Shown: piece by piece, positions 1-11,580 of the stretch | How positions within the stretch are numbered: the first letter of the stretch is position 1 | Layout of the letters: each line of letters begins with the position of its first letter | From: Bettongia penicillata ogilbyi | Lineage: Eukaryota > Chordata > Mammalia > Diprotodontia > Potoroidae | Direction: 5' to 3' | Assembly: GCA_023548195.1 (NCBI GenBank) | Contig: JAJHZJ010000028.1 | Coordinates: forward strand, 3,607,001-3,671,000 | Length of the DNA: 64,000 nt | The notes under the pieces: model-generated | Told to the model about the DNA's origin: nothing | The model's database searches: none | What the model saw: only the letters and a program-made list of their open reading frames with translations | Translations under genes and position numbers: made by a program

Positions 1-369
1 CAGTCAGTGACTGGAAGGTGGAAAAAAAAATAGGAGAACAGAGACAATATGTACCAGGCAGTAAAACATGTGCCTTTTCTTTCAGTAAATAGCAATGAAA
101 AGGTCAAAAGCTAAATGCTTATTGGAATATTTTATGAAAGTTCTTAATTTAATGAGTAGTCACCTAAGTTTGAAACCGCAGAGTCAGAGGCTATCTGAAT
201 ACTTTTTTCTCTACCAATCAGTTGCCAAGTCTGGGAAATTCTACCTAATCCTTTCTTATATACAACCCCTCTTGTAGATACTCTTTACTTTTTACCTGGA
301 CTATTATAATAATATAGCAAATTGTCTCCCCACCTTTAGTGTCTCCCCATTTTTTTCTATGCCTTCTTT
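1..369. other. Unassigned intergenic sequence
   Basis: AT-rich sequence without a recognisable exon or a repeat I can name. The short open frame at 95-277 has no familiar protein similarity and is of chance length. Confidence 0.4.
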
Positions 370-880
370 CATACAGGTGACAAAATAATGTTAAAGTACA
401 GGTTCAAGCTTATGATACCCCTACTCCAAAACCTTCAGTAGTTTCCTATAACCTCTTGGATAAAATGCAAACTCTTTTAGCCTGGTATTCAGGGCTCTCC
501 AGTTTTGTCCAATTTCTGTGTATTTGGATAAAATAGCCATTAAATCTGGGTTATACTTCCTCCTTATCTCTGCTTGTTAGAATACTTAGTTCCCTTAATG
601 GCTCTGTTAAGTTGTCAGCTTCTCTCCATAGTGTCTGATCCTTTCATTTCAAAAGTCCCTATTTGGTCTAGATCTCTTCTTTGTACCCAACACTCCCTAC
701 CTTGTATTGCACTCATTTGTGTAGGTGTTGTATTTTCATTCTCCTAATAAAATATATGCTTCTTGAGGGCAGAGAGAAAAAAAATGATTGTTTTCTCTAC
801 CCACAGTGTTTGCCAGGTTACTTTGTACAATATCTTGCATATACTGGCTGCTTCTTTGGATTGTATTAAATCATTTATTA
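370..880 (+). repeat. L2 LINE 3' end fragment
   Basis: Decayed 3' part of an L2 LINE. The text runs in the usual L2 order: a stretch about difficult-to-align coding tail (caaaaccttcagtagtttcc, then taaaatgcaaactc), then the 3' UTR signature (atgcttcttgagggcagag) and a terminal piece near 870. Similarity is by eye to the L2 consensus order seen again at 40.4-41.0 kb and 43.7-44.5 kb. Confidence 0.6.
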
Positions 881-2479
881 CACTTATTGAACTAGACTGA
901 GTTAGTGTGGTAGATATGTTTGAGAAGTAAGTTAGCCTATTTTGAGAGGTAAATTAACTTTTTCAAACTGCTAGGAACCTATTTAAGCATTTTAGAAAGT
1001 TGTATTAACTCTTTTTGGCCAGAGAGGTGTCATTAAGAATCACAGATATAGGGTGAACTTTCATTTTAGATATGAGGAAACAGGCACAGAGAGGTGGAAC
1101 CAGACAAATTTTGTCCATTGTTTAGTAATTTTAAAGTACCATATAAATGTAACAGTGGTTACCCATTCAGGGAGTATACTTAAACCTACATCTCTTTTCT
1201 AGTGGTTCTTTTCATAAAAGGCATGGCATCCTCAACCAGAGGCTTCTGGTAGGTCAACGTCCCAAATGAGGACTGACCACTAAGTAGCAAAAGCTACCCA
1301 TTCAATAGAGTTTAAATAGAGAGAAGAACATCTTCTCTTGTTCTTTTCCTCTACTTTTGTGACTGCAGTTTGGAATTTGGACAGCTCTGCTAAGGGATAA
1401 CACCCGAACATGCTCAGGTTTGCCAGAAGGTCTATAACTATTAAGGTAAAATATCAGTCCAATGCTTCCACTAGGTGGTTTCATGCTTTGATATTTAAAG
1501 TATCAGTATGCTAGGAGAGTAGAGTAAGCATTACGAGTTGCTATTTTGCGTTTTAATCTTTGTCAATGCATGTTTGAGTTTTTTTATGGCTTAAATATTT
1601 CTTTTATAGTGGAAGAAATAAATGACTTCCTTATACCTGATCTACATTATGTATCTACTACCTTTCTAGAAGGGACTTTGACAATCCTCTTTGGGAATAT
1701 ATAAGCCATACATAAGCTTTCAGTGATTTCCTCCAGAGTTCTGGGATAGGTGGTGTAATGGGCCAGAGCAACAAGGAACAAAAGCCTAAACTCTCCCTTT
1801 AGAAGCCAGGTTCCTCCAGGGTTGATCCAGGTCTTTGTGAGTTCAGATCTAGGGCCCCTTAGTGAAAAATTGTCCTCTAGTTACTCCCTATGCCAAGCAG
1901 GTCTTTATACAAACATGGGGGGCAGGGGAAGGGGATTTGGCAAGGTCATCCCCATTCGTAATAAGTAGCCAGGTTTGGAACTCGGGTTGAGAGCTCCAAA
2001 TCCAGTCTCTTTGTACCCCACTGAAAGAAGAGTGGAAAGAAGAAGCAAGACCTTAGAAAGGGGAATGGAACAGCCATGCTGCTACTGGTTGTTCATTTAT
2101 CTAAATTCAAATGCTAAATATACCTACCAGACTTTTTCTTTTGGTCTTTAGTTCTTTGCTTATGAATCCTCTTAAAGGGGGGAACAAAAGTTCAGCCACA
2201 TATCCTGCAGTCTGCTAAATTCAAGGAATATTTTTTTAGCAGTCATTAATTATGTACTTTGTACTAGTAGGTGCTCAATGGAAAGACAGAGAAGGGGCAC
2301 TAATTTAAGCGAAAGAGGAATGATACAGGTTCTGCTTGGTCTTGGGACCAGATGGCAGGAAAAATAAGGAAAAAAGGGTTCAAGTGGCTAAGAAGCACCT
2401 TTGGGCTGTGTTGTAAGGAAAAGTTTCCAACAATTAGAATGATGCCAAAGTATAATGTTGAGTTTTCCTTTAAGCAGAT
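881..2479. other. Mostly unique intergenic sequence
   Basis: No exon recognised. A short antisense MIR-like remnant sits near 1060-1110 (atgaggaaacaggcacagag is the typical MIR core). The rest, including the stretch 1720-2090, I cannot assign. Confidence 0.4.
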
Positions 2480-2585
2480 GCTGAATATCCGTTAGAGGAT
2501 ACTGCAAGGGAGATTCCTGTTTAGGTGCTAGTTGGACTAGGTCACTTCTGAATCCCTTTCAGCTCTGTGATTCTATGACTCTGTT
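2480..2585 (+). repeat. CR1/L3-like 3' end remnant
   Basis: The segment contains ttggactaggtcacttctga followed by tttcagctctgtgattctat, the typical 3' end of CR1-clade LINEs (CR1/L3) in amniotes, which finish with a short ATTCTRTGA-type repeat. The family name is by recollection of that signature. Confidence 0.45.
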
Positions 2586-4019
2586 TCCCATTGGTAGGGG
2601 TTAGGGGGAGTTATAAGCACTATCTGGTTGATTGGGTTCAAAATTGTATTTATAATGTATGTGGACTAATGCTTGTGAATAATGCATATGTGGTGATTAT
2701 TATTAGAATTACCAAATTAGAATGCCATTTTTTGGGGGTGGAGTGAGGTAGAAGTAAGAGAAAGTCTTGGGTCTTGGAAGATATTAAACTAATCAGTATT
2801 CAGGAGACTGAAGAAATCACTTATAGTTCCTGTGAGATTTAAGGGGTCCAGGATAAAATTTTATACCATTTTCCATACCAACTACCTTTCTATCCCAAAG
2901 GCTTCTAGTTTTGTATATAAAACATCCAGTTTATGTTAGAATATATAACATAAAAATATGAATAAAATGTGGATTTCAGTCCTAAAGTGTCGACTGGATG
3001 ATACTGAGATTTGCTAGGAAAAAGAGGTGATATCCTTGGTGAGCAAAAATGACCTTTGTTTCATATTTTTAATTAGCTTATTTTAATTTTATATTTCAGA
3101 GCAATGAAGACTACAATAACCTGCAGGCTTACATTCTGAAAGCAATTATGAGAACATTTTATTTCATTTCTCAGGTTCATTAAGATATATTGATTAGGTA
3201 CTTTTTCTTTTGCTGCGCTGAAAACTGTAACAGCCAGTACAGGACGGGTTCTATAAGGAACAGAACAGTTCTTGTTTGTGTAGAGCTTATAATCTAGTTA
3301 GAGAAACCAAATACATAACACATGAACTATCTTCAGAATAACCACAAAGCAAACATAATCACAAGATAACACAGCACACAATGAATTGATAGATGCTGAG
3401 TGAACACAGTGTTCTCGCTACTCTGGTGAAACAAGCCACAGGTGGAGGTCATTACATACGTAATTCATGATGATGCTGGTTTTGGTTTGCAAGGAAACAG
3501 TGACAGGTGCTGGAAGAACTGATACCCAGAAAGCAGCTGATTGGTCCAAGGGTTGTTTCCAGGCAGCCTATAACAAAAAGATTGCTTTGCTTCCCTTGGT
3601 TACAGTGGTCTACCAAAGTGAGCATTTAATAACAGGGCTTACGGCCTTGACCAGAATTACAATTTATTTTGTTTTAAAAGAAACTTACTGAAGAAAGCAC
3701 CAGTATTTTAATAACAAATAATAGACATATTTAAATGTTTAGTCAAGCCATTCTTTCTCATGAAAATCTCCCTATTATCATTGTGAGACTTTTTCTACAA
3801 AATGTTATTGTTTTTCCTGTTGATGATTTTTTTCTAATTTTATCCTCTTATTTCAATACTTCAATAAATCTGTGATATTATCAAATGTACAACCCTCCTC
3901 CCATGGTGCGGATTCCTCCCCCACCCTCCACTTCTACTTCATTGATTTTTCAAATTGTTTCTACTGAGAACATAACAGACTTAAACAAATAGAAATGCTT
4001 CAAAACACAAAGAGGAAAG
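2586..4019. other. Unassigned intergenic sequence
   Basis: No gene seen. Around 3235-3325 there is an ancient remnant (tagagcttataatctagtta) of the repeat type seen better at 29990-30120. The remainder is AT-rich and unassigned. Confidence 0.35.
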
Positions 4020-5060
4020 ATGATTAGATAAGAAACTGTGTACTCATATATAGTTTTTAAAAAAGAAATTACATATGGATCGCTTCACAACATTAAACAA
4101 ATTGCCCTATTTGTGTCTCTTTCCGTACCTCTGTTCTTCTACTGGACTGATTTTGTTTGTGCAGAGGCTTTTCAGTTTTATATAATAAAAATTGTACGTT
4201 GGAATTTATATGCTCCTCTTTTAAGAACATTCCCCTTATCCATAGTTATAAAAGATATCTCCTTTCATTCTCCTATATTTTTTAAAAGATGATATTATCT
4301 TTTATATTTAAGTCATGTATCTATTTGGAGTTTATTGTGATATGTGTTGCAAAGTGTTTGACTATATCTAATTTCTTCCAGATTGCTTTCCAGTTTGTCC
4401 AGTAGTTTTGGCCATATAGGGTATCCTGTGGTGCAGTTCTCAGTTCAACCATGTGTTCTCACTCTTTGTGATTCTCATTTGGGTCTTGTCATAAATCCTT
4501 CTGTACCCAGTGAGTTGAAGGCCAGCTAGGAATCTATATTCTTTATAAATTTTCATTATCTGCATTATATTTATTTATATATTTATATATATTTATAATC
4601 TGCATTATAGCATGCAGATAGACCATACGTTGCTCTATTTGTATGACTGGTCCATCTTATCTGATCATACATTTCATAGATATATTTTATGTCTCTAAGT
4701 TATGATTAGTAATATACTATGGCTTTATTTGACATACCATGCATGGATAACTTTCCGTTGTCCTTGGGTAATCTACAAATTTGACTCTTTAGATATTATA
4801 GTGTTCCATGACTTACATCTATATAGCATTACTAGGGGAAAAAATTCTGGTATTAAAAAAATTAATGTTTGTGTTTGGGAGGAACTTGGGATAATTCAAA
4901 GCTTTATTCAGTTTCTGAAAAGCAATCCAGGGCATTCTCTTCCTGCTATTCACTTCTGGGCCTAACTCACTGATTCATCTGTGACATCTGTCCAAGATAG
5001 ATGTATTGATGGATTAACCCATTCAGCTTCATGTCATAAATGAGTTTTTATGAGATTTAT
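4020..5060 (-). repeat. Antisense fragment of L1 ORF2 3' part
   Basis: The + strand text resembles the complement of the 3' half of marsupial L1 ORF2: a stretch around 4140-4180 (gattttgtttgtgcagaggc), a 'gtcatgtatctatttggag' block at 4312 and a 'cagattgctttccagtttg' block at 4379. It is heavily decayed, its right limit is uncertain, and no reading frame survives. Confidence 0.45.
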
Positions 5061-5229
5061 GTTTTTGTTTCCCGTATAGATTGTTAGGTTAATCTCTTTT
5101 CAGTGGTCATACATCTCACTGAGAAAGTATTGTACAACAACCATAAGAGGATCTAGAGTCCTTTACCATCTGTAGAGAATTCTTTTCCATTTGGATTAAA
5201 AATGCAAATATATATTTTAATTTCATTAA

Positions 5230-5880
5230 ATTTTTCCTAATTACCTAAAAATTTTTCTTAACATTCACTTAAAAAAATTGAACTCCCAATTCTTTTTCTC
5301 CCTCTTGCCCCTTTCCTGCTCCTTGAGAAAGAAAGGAATATTATATCAATTATACATGTGAAATCATGCAAAACATATCTCCATATTAGCCACATGGCAG
5401 AAGAAAACATAAAAATAATAAAAATAAAGCAAAAACAAGAGTGCTTCAATCTGCACTCAGAGTTCATCATTCTCTAGAGGCGGATAGCATTTTTCATCAT
5501 AGCTTCTTTGGAATTGTCTTGGATCATTTTCTTGATAAGAGGAGCTAAGTCTTTCATAGTTCATCATCATTATAATACTGCTGTTACTGTGTACAATGTT
5601 CTCCCAGTTCTGCTTAGTTTACTTTGCATAAGGTCATATAAGACTTTCTAGGATTTTCTGAACCTATTCTGCCTGTCATTTATTACAGCACAATAGCATT
5701 TCATCACAATCATACAAATTGTTCAGCCATCCCCAACTGATGGGCATCTCCTCAGTTTCCAATTCTTTGCCATCACAAAAGGAGCTGCTATAAATACTTT
5801 TGTACAAATATATCCTTTTCCTCTTTCTTTGAGTTCTTTGGGAATATGCATCTAGTAGTTATTTGAACTCTTCACAGGGC
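5230..5880 (-). repeat. Antisense L1 3' end fragment
   Basis: Complement of an L1 3' end. The block at 5695-5830 (catttcatcacaatcataca, then ccaactgatgggcatctcc and gagctgctataaatactttt) is the reverse complement of the L1 segment present in sense at 18600-18720 of this window. The left part (5250-5460) matches the L1 3' UTR antisense at 27430-27680. Confidence 0.65.
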
Positions 5881-6094
5881 ATCAATGAAAAGTGTAAGCG
5901 TGATTGGCAAATATACAACTTTCTGCTTTATGTTGCACATAAAGTATGTATATACTTAATTTTTACAAGAGCATTTACTTCAAAGAGACAGCAAGAAAAA
6001 GAGAAATATTTTCCCCAGTACATGAAAGGCATACTCTGCTAACAACAGACTTATAATCTCTAGGAGAGAAGACTCACAACTTAGTTCAAAATTA

Positions 6095-6289
6095 TCAGCC
6101 TAAGCATAGGTCTGATCATGTCATTCCCTTGCTTAAAAATTTCATATACTCCTTGTGGCCTTATAGGCTAAAATACATACTCCTATGTTTGGCATTTAAA
6201 GTTCTGCACAACTATGCTCCAACCTATCTTTTCAGGCTTATTTTATATTACTCCCCTGTATGTACTGTACATTCCAATAAAATTTGCAG
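6095..6289 (+). repeat. L2 LINE fragment
   Basis: Contains the L2 order 'ctgatcatgtcattcccttg', 'ggctaaaatacatactcct', 'tttggcatttaaagttctgc' and 'ctccaacctatcttttcagg'. It stops abruptly at about 6289, where the outer L1 of the nested stack appears to begin. Confidence 0.65.
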
Positions 6290-7762
6290 GAAACGGCAGG
6301 AAAGGTCTTTCTACTGGGGTGGGAGGAAGGGAAGTCTAAGAGCAGGAGCAGAAGCACCAGCCAGCTTCACAGCAGAGGATATGCAGCAGGGCTCTAAGTT
6401 TGGAGCAACCCACCAGTGAGGCCCCACCCTCCTGCACACCAGCAAACCCCTGGACAAGTTGTGTTTGTCCTTTATTTTTGAAGAGGACCATGACATCAGG
6501 GAAACGATGACATGACTTGTAGTTGATTTTGATTTGAGTGAACGAGGGCTGTGCAAGGTCATCAGCCTCACTTTCTCCTCCTGAGCCATCTAGATCCAGT
6601 GACCAGATATTTATCAGGCTGATTGCAGACCACCAGGATGCAATGGGAGACTCTTGCCTTTTTAGGTTAAAGCCTTTCCAGGTACTCACTTAAAGTGAAA
6701 TAATGCCCATTTAGGGAATAGGCTTTGCCTCTTTAAGAAGTGAGTTCAGGGTTGGTCCCTTTAATTAAAAAGAAAACACAGTAAGACCCAGAGTCCTAGC
6801 ACAAGAAACTGGGACAGTGTAGGATCAGAGCCCAACTCACACATAAAAAACAGCAAATCACAAAAAAAAAGGCAGAAAAAATTAGTGAAAAACAACAAAA
6901 GAACTCGACCATAGAAAGTTACTATGGGGATAGGGAAGATCAAGGCATAAATTTAGAAGAGAATGATTGTATCAAAATGACTAGATGTGAAACCTCAAAG
7001 AAAAATGTAATTTGGTCTCAGGTCTCAAAAGAATTTCTGGAAGAGCTTAAAAAAAGATTTTAAAAAGTGAATTAGAGAAGGAGAAGAAAAAATTAAAGTA
7101 ATACAAGAGAATTATGAAAACAGAGTCAATAGCATGGGAAAAGATGTACAAAAACTTACTGATAAAAATACCTGCCTAAAAATAGAAGTAGTCAATGGAA
7201 AAGGAAGTCCAAAAGTTCATTCAAGAAAATAATTCCTTAAAAATTAGAATTTAGCAAGTGGAAACTAATGATTATGTGAGACATTGATATGATAAAAGTA
7301 AAAGAAATAGAAGAAAATGTGAAATTTCTTATTGGAATAAACAACTGATATAGAAAATAAATCCAGGAGAAATAATGTAAGAATTACTGGACTACGTGAA
7401 AGCCATGATAGGGAGAAAAAAGTCTGAACATCTTTCAAGATATTCTCAAAGAAAACTGCCTTGATATATTAGAACCATAAGGCAAAACAGAAATTGAAAG
7501 AATCCACTCATCATTGCCTGAAAGATTCCAAAATGAAAACTCCTTGGAACATCATACCCAAATTCCAGAGCTCACAGATCAGAGAGAAAATATAAGGAGA
7601 CAAATAGAAATGATTCAAATATCATGAAACTACAGTCAGGATTACACAGGATTTGGTGGCTTCCACATTAAAGAATCAACCAGTTTGGGATATGACATTC
7701 AGGGAGGCAACAGAGTTAGGATTACAAGAATCACCTACCCAGAAAATTGAATATATTCTTTC
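6290..7762 (+). mobile_element. Outer (host) L1, 5' part: 5' UTR and most of ORF1
   Basis: Old, heavily mutated L1 in + orientation. 6290-6950 resembles the marsupial L1 5' UTR and is interrupted by a SINE at 6460-6650. From about 6900 the ORF1 region follows: coiled-coil-like Lys/Glu-rich stretches and an RRM-like block at 7360-7430 that corresponds to the '[10 protein letters not shown]' region of the younger copies. A C-terminal block reaches 'ataagaatcacctacccagaaaa' near 7745. The sequence breaks at 7762 and resumes at 13436. The 15-bp direct repeat at 7748-7762 and 13421-13435 (13 of 15 match) marks the insertion of the old HAL1. All frames are broken. Confidence 0.7.
6460..6650 (-). 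mobile_element. WSINE1-type SINE, partial, antisense
   Basis: Starts with gtgtttgtcctttatttttg and goes through 'gatgacatgacttg', 'ttttgatttgagtgaacgag' and 'gagccatctagatccagtga', the complement of the 3' half of the SINE at 18907-19218. The tRNA-like head is missing, so the copy is truncated. It lies inside the 5' UTR of the outer L1. Confidence 0.75.
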
Positions 7763-8638
7763 TTTTAAACATTTTAATTTAATATTTATTTATTTTTAAC
7801 ATTTTTTCTTTTTAAATTTTTTTCAATTTATTTACTTATTTTTAGTTTTCCACAAGATTTTGAGTTTCAAATTTTCTCCCCATCTCTCCCCTCCTCCCAC
7901 CCCAAAACACTGTGCATTCTGATTACTCCTTCCCCCAATCTACCTTCCCTTCTATCACACCCTTCCCTTCCCTTATCCCCATCTTCTCTCTTTTCTTGTA
8001 AGACAAGATAGATTTCTATACTCCATTATCTGTATTTCTTATTGTCCAGTTACATGCAAAAATAATTCTCAACATTCATTCCTAAAACTTTAAGTTCCAA
8101 CTTCTCTCCCTTCCTCCCTCTCCACCTATACCCACTGAGAAGGTAAGCAATTCAGTATAGGCTATATAAGTGTATTTTTGCTAAAGACTTCCATAATAGT
8201 CATGTTGTGAAAGACTAACTATATTTCCTCCCATCCTTTCCTGCCCCCCTTATTTATTTTATTCTTTCTTTTGGCCTTATCCCTCCCCAAAAATATTTAC
8301 TTCTAATTACCCCCCTCCTCTTGTTTGCTCTCCCTTCTATCATCTCCCACACACTCCACTTATCCCCTTCTCCCCTACTTTCCTGTAGTGTAAGATAGAG
8401 TTTCATACCAAACTGAGTTTGCATGTTATTCCCTCCTTAAGCCAAATGTGATAAAAGTAAGCTTCTCTTTTTCCCTTTCACCTCTCCATTTTTCCTTCCA
8501 TTGAAAAAACTTTTTCTTGCCTTTTTTATGAGATAATTTGCCCCATTCCACTTCTCCCTTTCTCCTATTATATTCCTCTCTCACACCTTAATTTTATTTT
8601 TTTAGATATCATCCCTTATTCAACTCTGTGCCCTCTGT

Positions 8639-8684
<46 letters not shown>

Positions 8685-9442
8685 AATCCCTCCAACTACC
8701 CAAATAAGAGTTACAAATATTATCTTTCCCTGCAGGAATGTAAACAGTTCAACTTTAGTAAGTTCCTTATGATTTTTCTTTCCGGTTTATCTTTTTATGT
8801 TTCTCTTGTGTTTGAAAGGCAAATTTTCTATTGTGCTCTAGTCTTTTCATCAAGAATGCTTGAAAGTCCTCTATTGCATTGAATGAACATTTTTTCCCCT
8901 GAAGTATTATACTCAGTTTTGCTGAGTAGGTGATTCTTGGTTTTAATCCTAGTTCCTTTGACTTCTGGAATATCATATATCAAGCCCTTCAATCCTTTAC
9001 TGTAGAAGCTACCAGATCCTGTGTTATCCTGATTGTATTTACACAATACTTGAATTGTTTCTTTCTGGCTGCCTGCAATATTTTCTCCTTGACCTGGGAA
9101 CTCTGGAATTTGGCTACAATATTCCTAGGAATATTTCTTTTCAGATCTTTCAGGAGGTGATCAGTGAATTCTTTCAATATTTATTTTACCTCCTCTGTTT
9201 CAAAATATCAAGGCAGTTTTCCTGGATAATTTCATGAAAGATGATCTCTAGGCTCTTTTTTTGATTATGTCTTTCAGGTAGTCCCGCAATTTTTAAATTG
9301 TCTATTTTCCAGGTCAGTTAGGTTTCTAATGAGACATTTCACATTGTCTTCTATTTTTTCATTCTTTTGGTTTTTTTTTTTTTTTGTAATTTCTTGGTTT
9401 CTCATAAAGTCACTAGCTTCTATTTGCTCTATTCTAATTTTT
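7763..9442 (-). mobile_element. Old HAL1-like element, 3' part
   Basis: 3' half of an old half-L1 in - orientation. The complement gives, in order, the ORF1 C-terminal domain (ending near 8800, with a block reading [15 protein letters not shown] at 8930), then a 3' region with a (TG)n tract at 8641-8682, a polypurine-rich 3' UTR and an A-rich tail at 7763-7860. The element has no ORF2: the end of ORF1 is followed by only about 1 kb before the tail. Its 5' part continues at 12238-13420; the gap is the younger HAL1 copy A. Confidence 0.75.
8641..8682. repeat. (TG)n microsatellite inside old HAL1
   Basis: Uninterrupted TG repeat of about 20 units, lying just downstream of ORF1 in the - oriented old HAL1. 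The same position carries a TG/CA tract in the three other HAL1 copies of the window. Confidence 0.95.
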
Positions 9443-10269
9443 TTCTTTAATATAAATTCATTTCTTTAACTTTTTACATTCATTTTCACAAAATTTTGGG
9501 TTCCAAATTTTCTCCTCATTTATCCCCTCCCACCACCCCAATACAGTGAGCATTCTAATTTCCCCTATCACCAGTCTGCCCTCTCTTCTATTATCCCTCC
9601 CTTCTCTTGTCCCCATCTTGTCTTTTGTCCTGTAGGGCAAGATGACTTTCTATTCCCCATTAACTGTATTTCTTATTCCCTAGTAGCAAGAACAATACTA
9701 AACAGTTGTTCCTGCAACTTTGACTTCCAACTTCTCCCCATCCCTCCCTCCCCACCCATTCCCTTTGGGAAGGCAGGCAATTCAATATAGGCCATATCTG
9801 TGTAGTTTTGCAAATGACTTTGATAATAGTCATGTTGTGTAAGACTAACTATATTTCCCTCCATCCTATCCTGCCCCCCATTGTTTCTATTCTCTCTTTT
9901 GATCCTGTCCCTCCCCAACAGTGTTGATTTCAAATTGCTCCCTCCTCCCATTGCCCTCCCTTCCATCATCCCCCCCACCCTGCTTATCCCCTTCTCCCCC
10001 ACTCTCCTGTATTGTAAGATAGGTTTTCATACCAAAGTGAGTGTGCATTTTATTCCTTCCTTTAGTCAAATGTGATGAGAGTAAACTTCATGTTTTTCTC
10101 TCAGCTCCCCTCTTTTTCCCTCCACTGAAAAGTCTCCTGCCTGCCTCTTCTATGAGAGATAATTTGCCCCATTCCATTTCTCCCTCTCTCCTCCCAATAC
10201 ATTTCTCTCATACATTTACCTTAATTTTTTTAAGATATGATCCCATCCTATTCAATTCACTCTGTGCTC

Positions 10270-10351
10270 TCTGTTTCTTTATGTGCGTGCATGTGTGTAT
10301 GTGTGTGTACGTGCACATGTATACATGTGTGTGTGTTTATGTGTGTGTGTG
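10270..10351. repeat. TG-rich microsatellite in HAL1 copy A
   Basis: Impure (TG)n with GTGTGTATG and ACGTGC interruptions, located between the end of ORF1 and the 3' UTR of copy A. Confidence 0.9.
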
Positions 10352-10485
10352 GTCCCACCAACTACCCAGATACTGAAAAATTTTAAGAGTTACAAATATT
10401 GTCTTTCCATGTAGGAATGTAAACAGTTCACTTTTGGTAAGTCCCTTATGACTTCTCTTTGCTGTTTACTTTTTCATGCTTCTTC

Positions 10486-11580
10486 TCATTCTTGTGTTTG
10501 AAAGTCAAATTTTCTTTTCAGCTCTGGTCTTTTCATCAAGAATGCTTGAAAGTCCTCTATTTCATTGAAACACCATTTTTTCCCCTGAAGTATTATACTC
10601 AGCTTTGCTGGGTAGGTGATTCTTGGTTTGAGTCCTAGTTCCTTTGACTTCTGGAATATCCTATTCCACACCCTTCGATCCCTTAATGTAGAAGCTGCTA
10701 GATCTTGTGTTATCCTGATTGTATTTCCACAATACTGGAACTGTTTCTTTCTAGCTGCTTGCAATATTTTCTCCTTCACCTGGGAATTCTGGAATTTGGC
10801 CACAATGTTCCTAGGAGTTTCTGTTTTTGGGTCTCGTTCAGGCGATGATTGATGGATTCCTTCAATACTTGTTTTGCCTTCTGGTTCTAGAATAACAGGG
10901 CAGTTTTCCTTGATAATTTCATGCAAGGTGATGTCTAGGCTCTTTTTTTGATCATGGCTTTCAGGTAGTCCCATAATTTTTAAATTGTCTCTCCTGGATC
11001 TATTTTCCAGGTCAGTTGTTTTTCCCATGAGATATTTCACATTCTCCTCCATTTTTTCATTCTTTTGGTTTTGTTTTGTGATTTCTTGGTTTCTCAGAAA
11101 GTCATTAGCCTCCATCTGTTCCATTCTAATTTTGAGAGAACTATTTTCTTCAGTGAGCTTTTGAACCTCTTTTTCCATTTGGCTAATTCTGCTTTTGAAA
11201 GCATTCTTCTCCTCATTGGCTTTTTGAACCTCTTTTGCCAGTTGAGTGAGCCTATTTTTTAAGGTGTTATTTTCTTCAGCATGTTTTTTGGTCTCCTCTA
11301 GCGGGGTATTGACCTGTTTTTCATGCTTTTCTTGCATCTCTCTCATTTCTCTTCCCAGTTTTTCCTCCACCTGTCTAACTTGATTTTCAAAATCCTTTCT
11401 TCCATGGTCTGAGCCCATTGGATATCTATTTCGGGTGTTTGGGGTACAGAGGCCTTGGCTTCTGTGTCTTTCCCCTGATGGCAAGCATTGTTCTTCCTCA
11501 TCAGAAAGGAAAGGAGGAAACATCTGTTCACCAAGAAAGTAACCTTCTATGGTCTTACTTTTTTTCCCTTTTCTGGGCAT
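10486..11580 (-). pseudogene. HAL1 ORF1 (L1 ORF1p-like RNA-binding protein), copy A
   Basis: Open frame of 364 codons with L1 ORF1p architecture: basic N-terminus (MPRKGKKSKT), a long heptad coiled coil at about residues 65-185 for trimerisation, an RRM-type domain from about 192 ([16 protein letters not shown]) and a C-terminal RNA-binding domain from about 254 (ETPRNIVAKF through [10 protein letters not shown]). In L1 this protein binds element RNA as an RNA chaperone in the cytoplasmic RNP. The frame is not truly intact. A 7-nt deletion near codon 61, shared with copy B, is offset by one extra G at codon 36-37. Residues about 37-61 are therefore read in the wrong frame compared with the older copies. 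It is classed as a pseudogene for that reason, although the coiled coil, RRM and C-terminal domain are in frame. Confidence 0.8.

Noticed and set aside
9673..10002. Identical 109-codon frames in both HAL1 copies, considered as a small conserved protein
   Set aside because: They lie in the polypurine 3' UTR; a Gly/Arg/Glu-rich frame is expected there and its identity follows from the whole core being identical.
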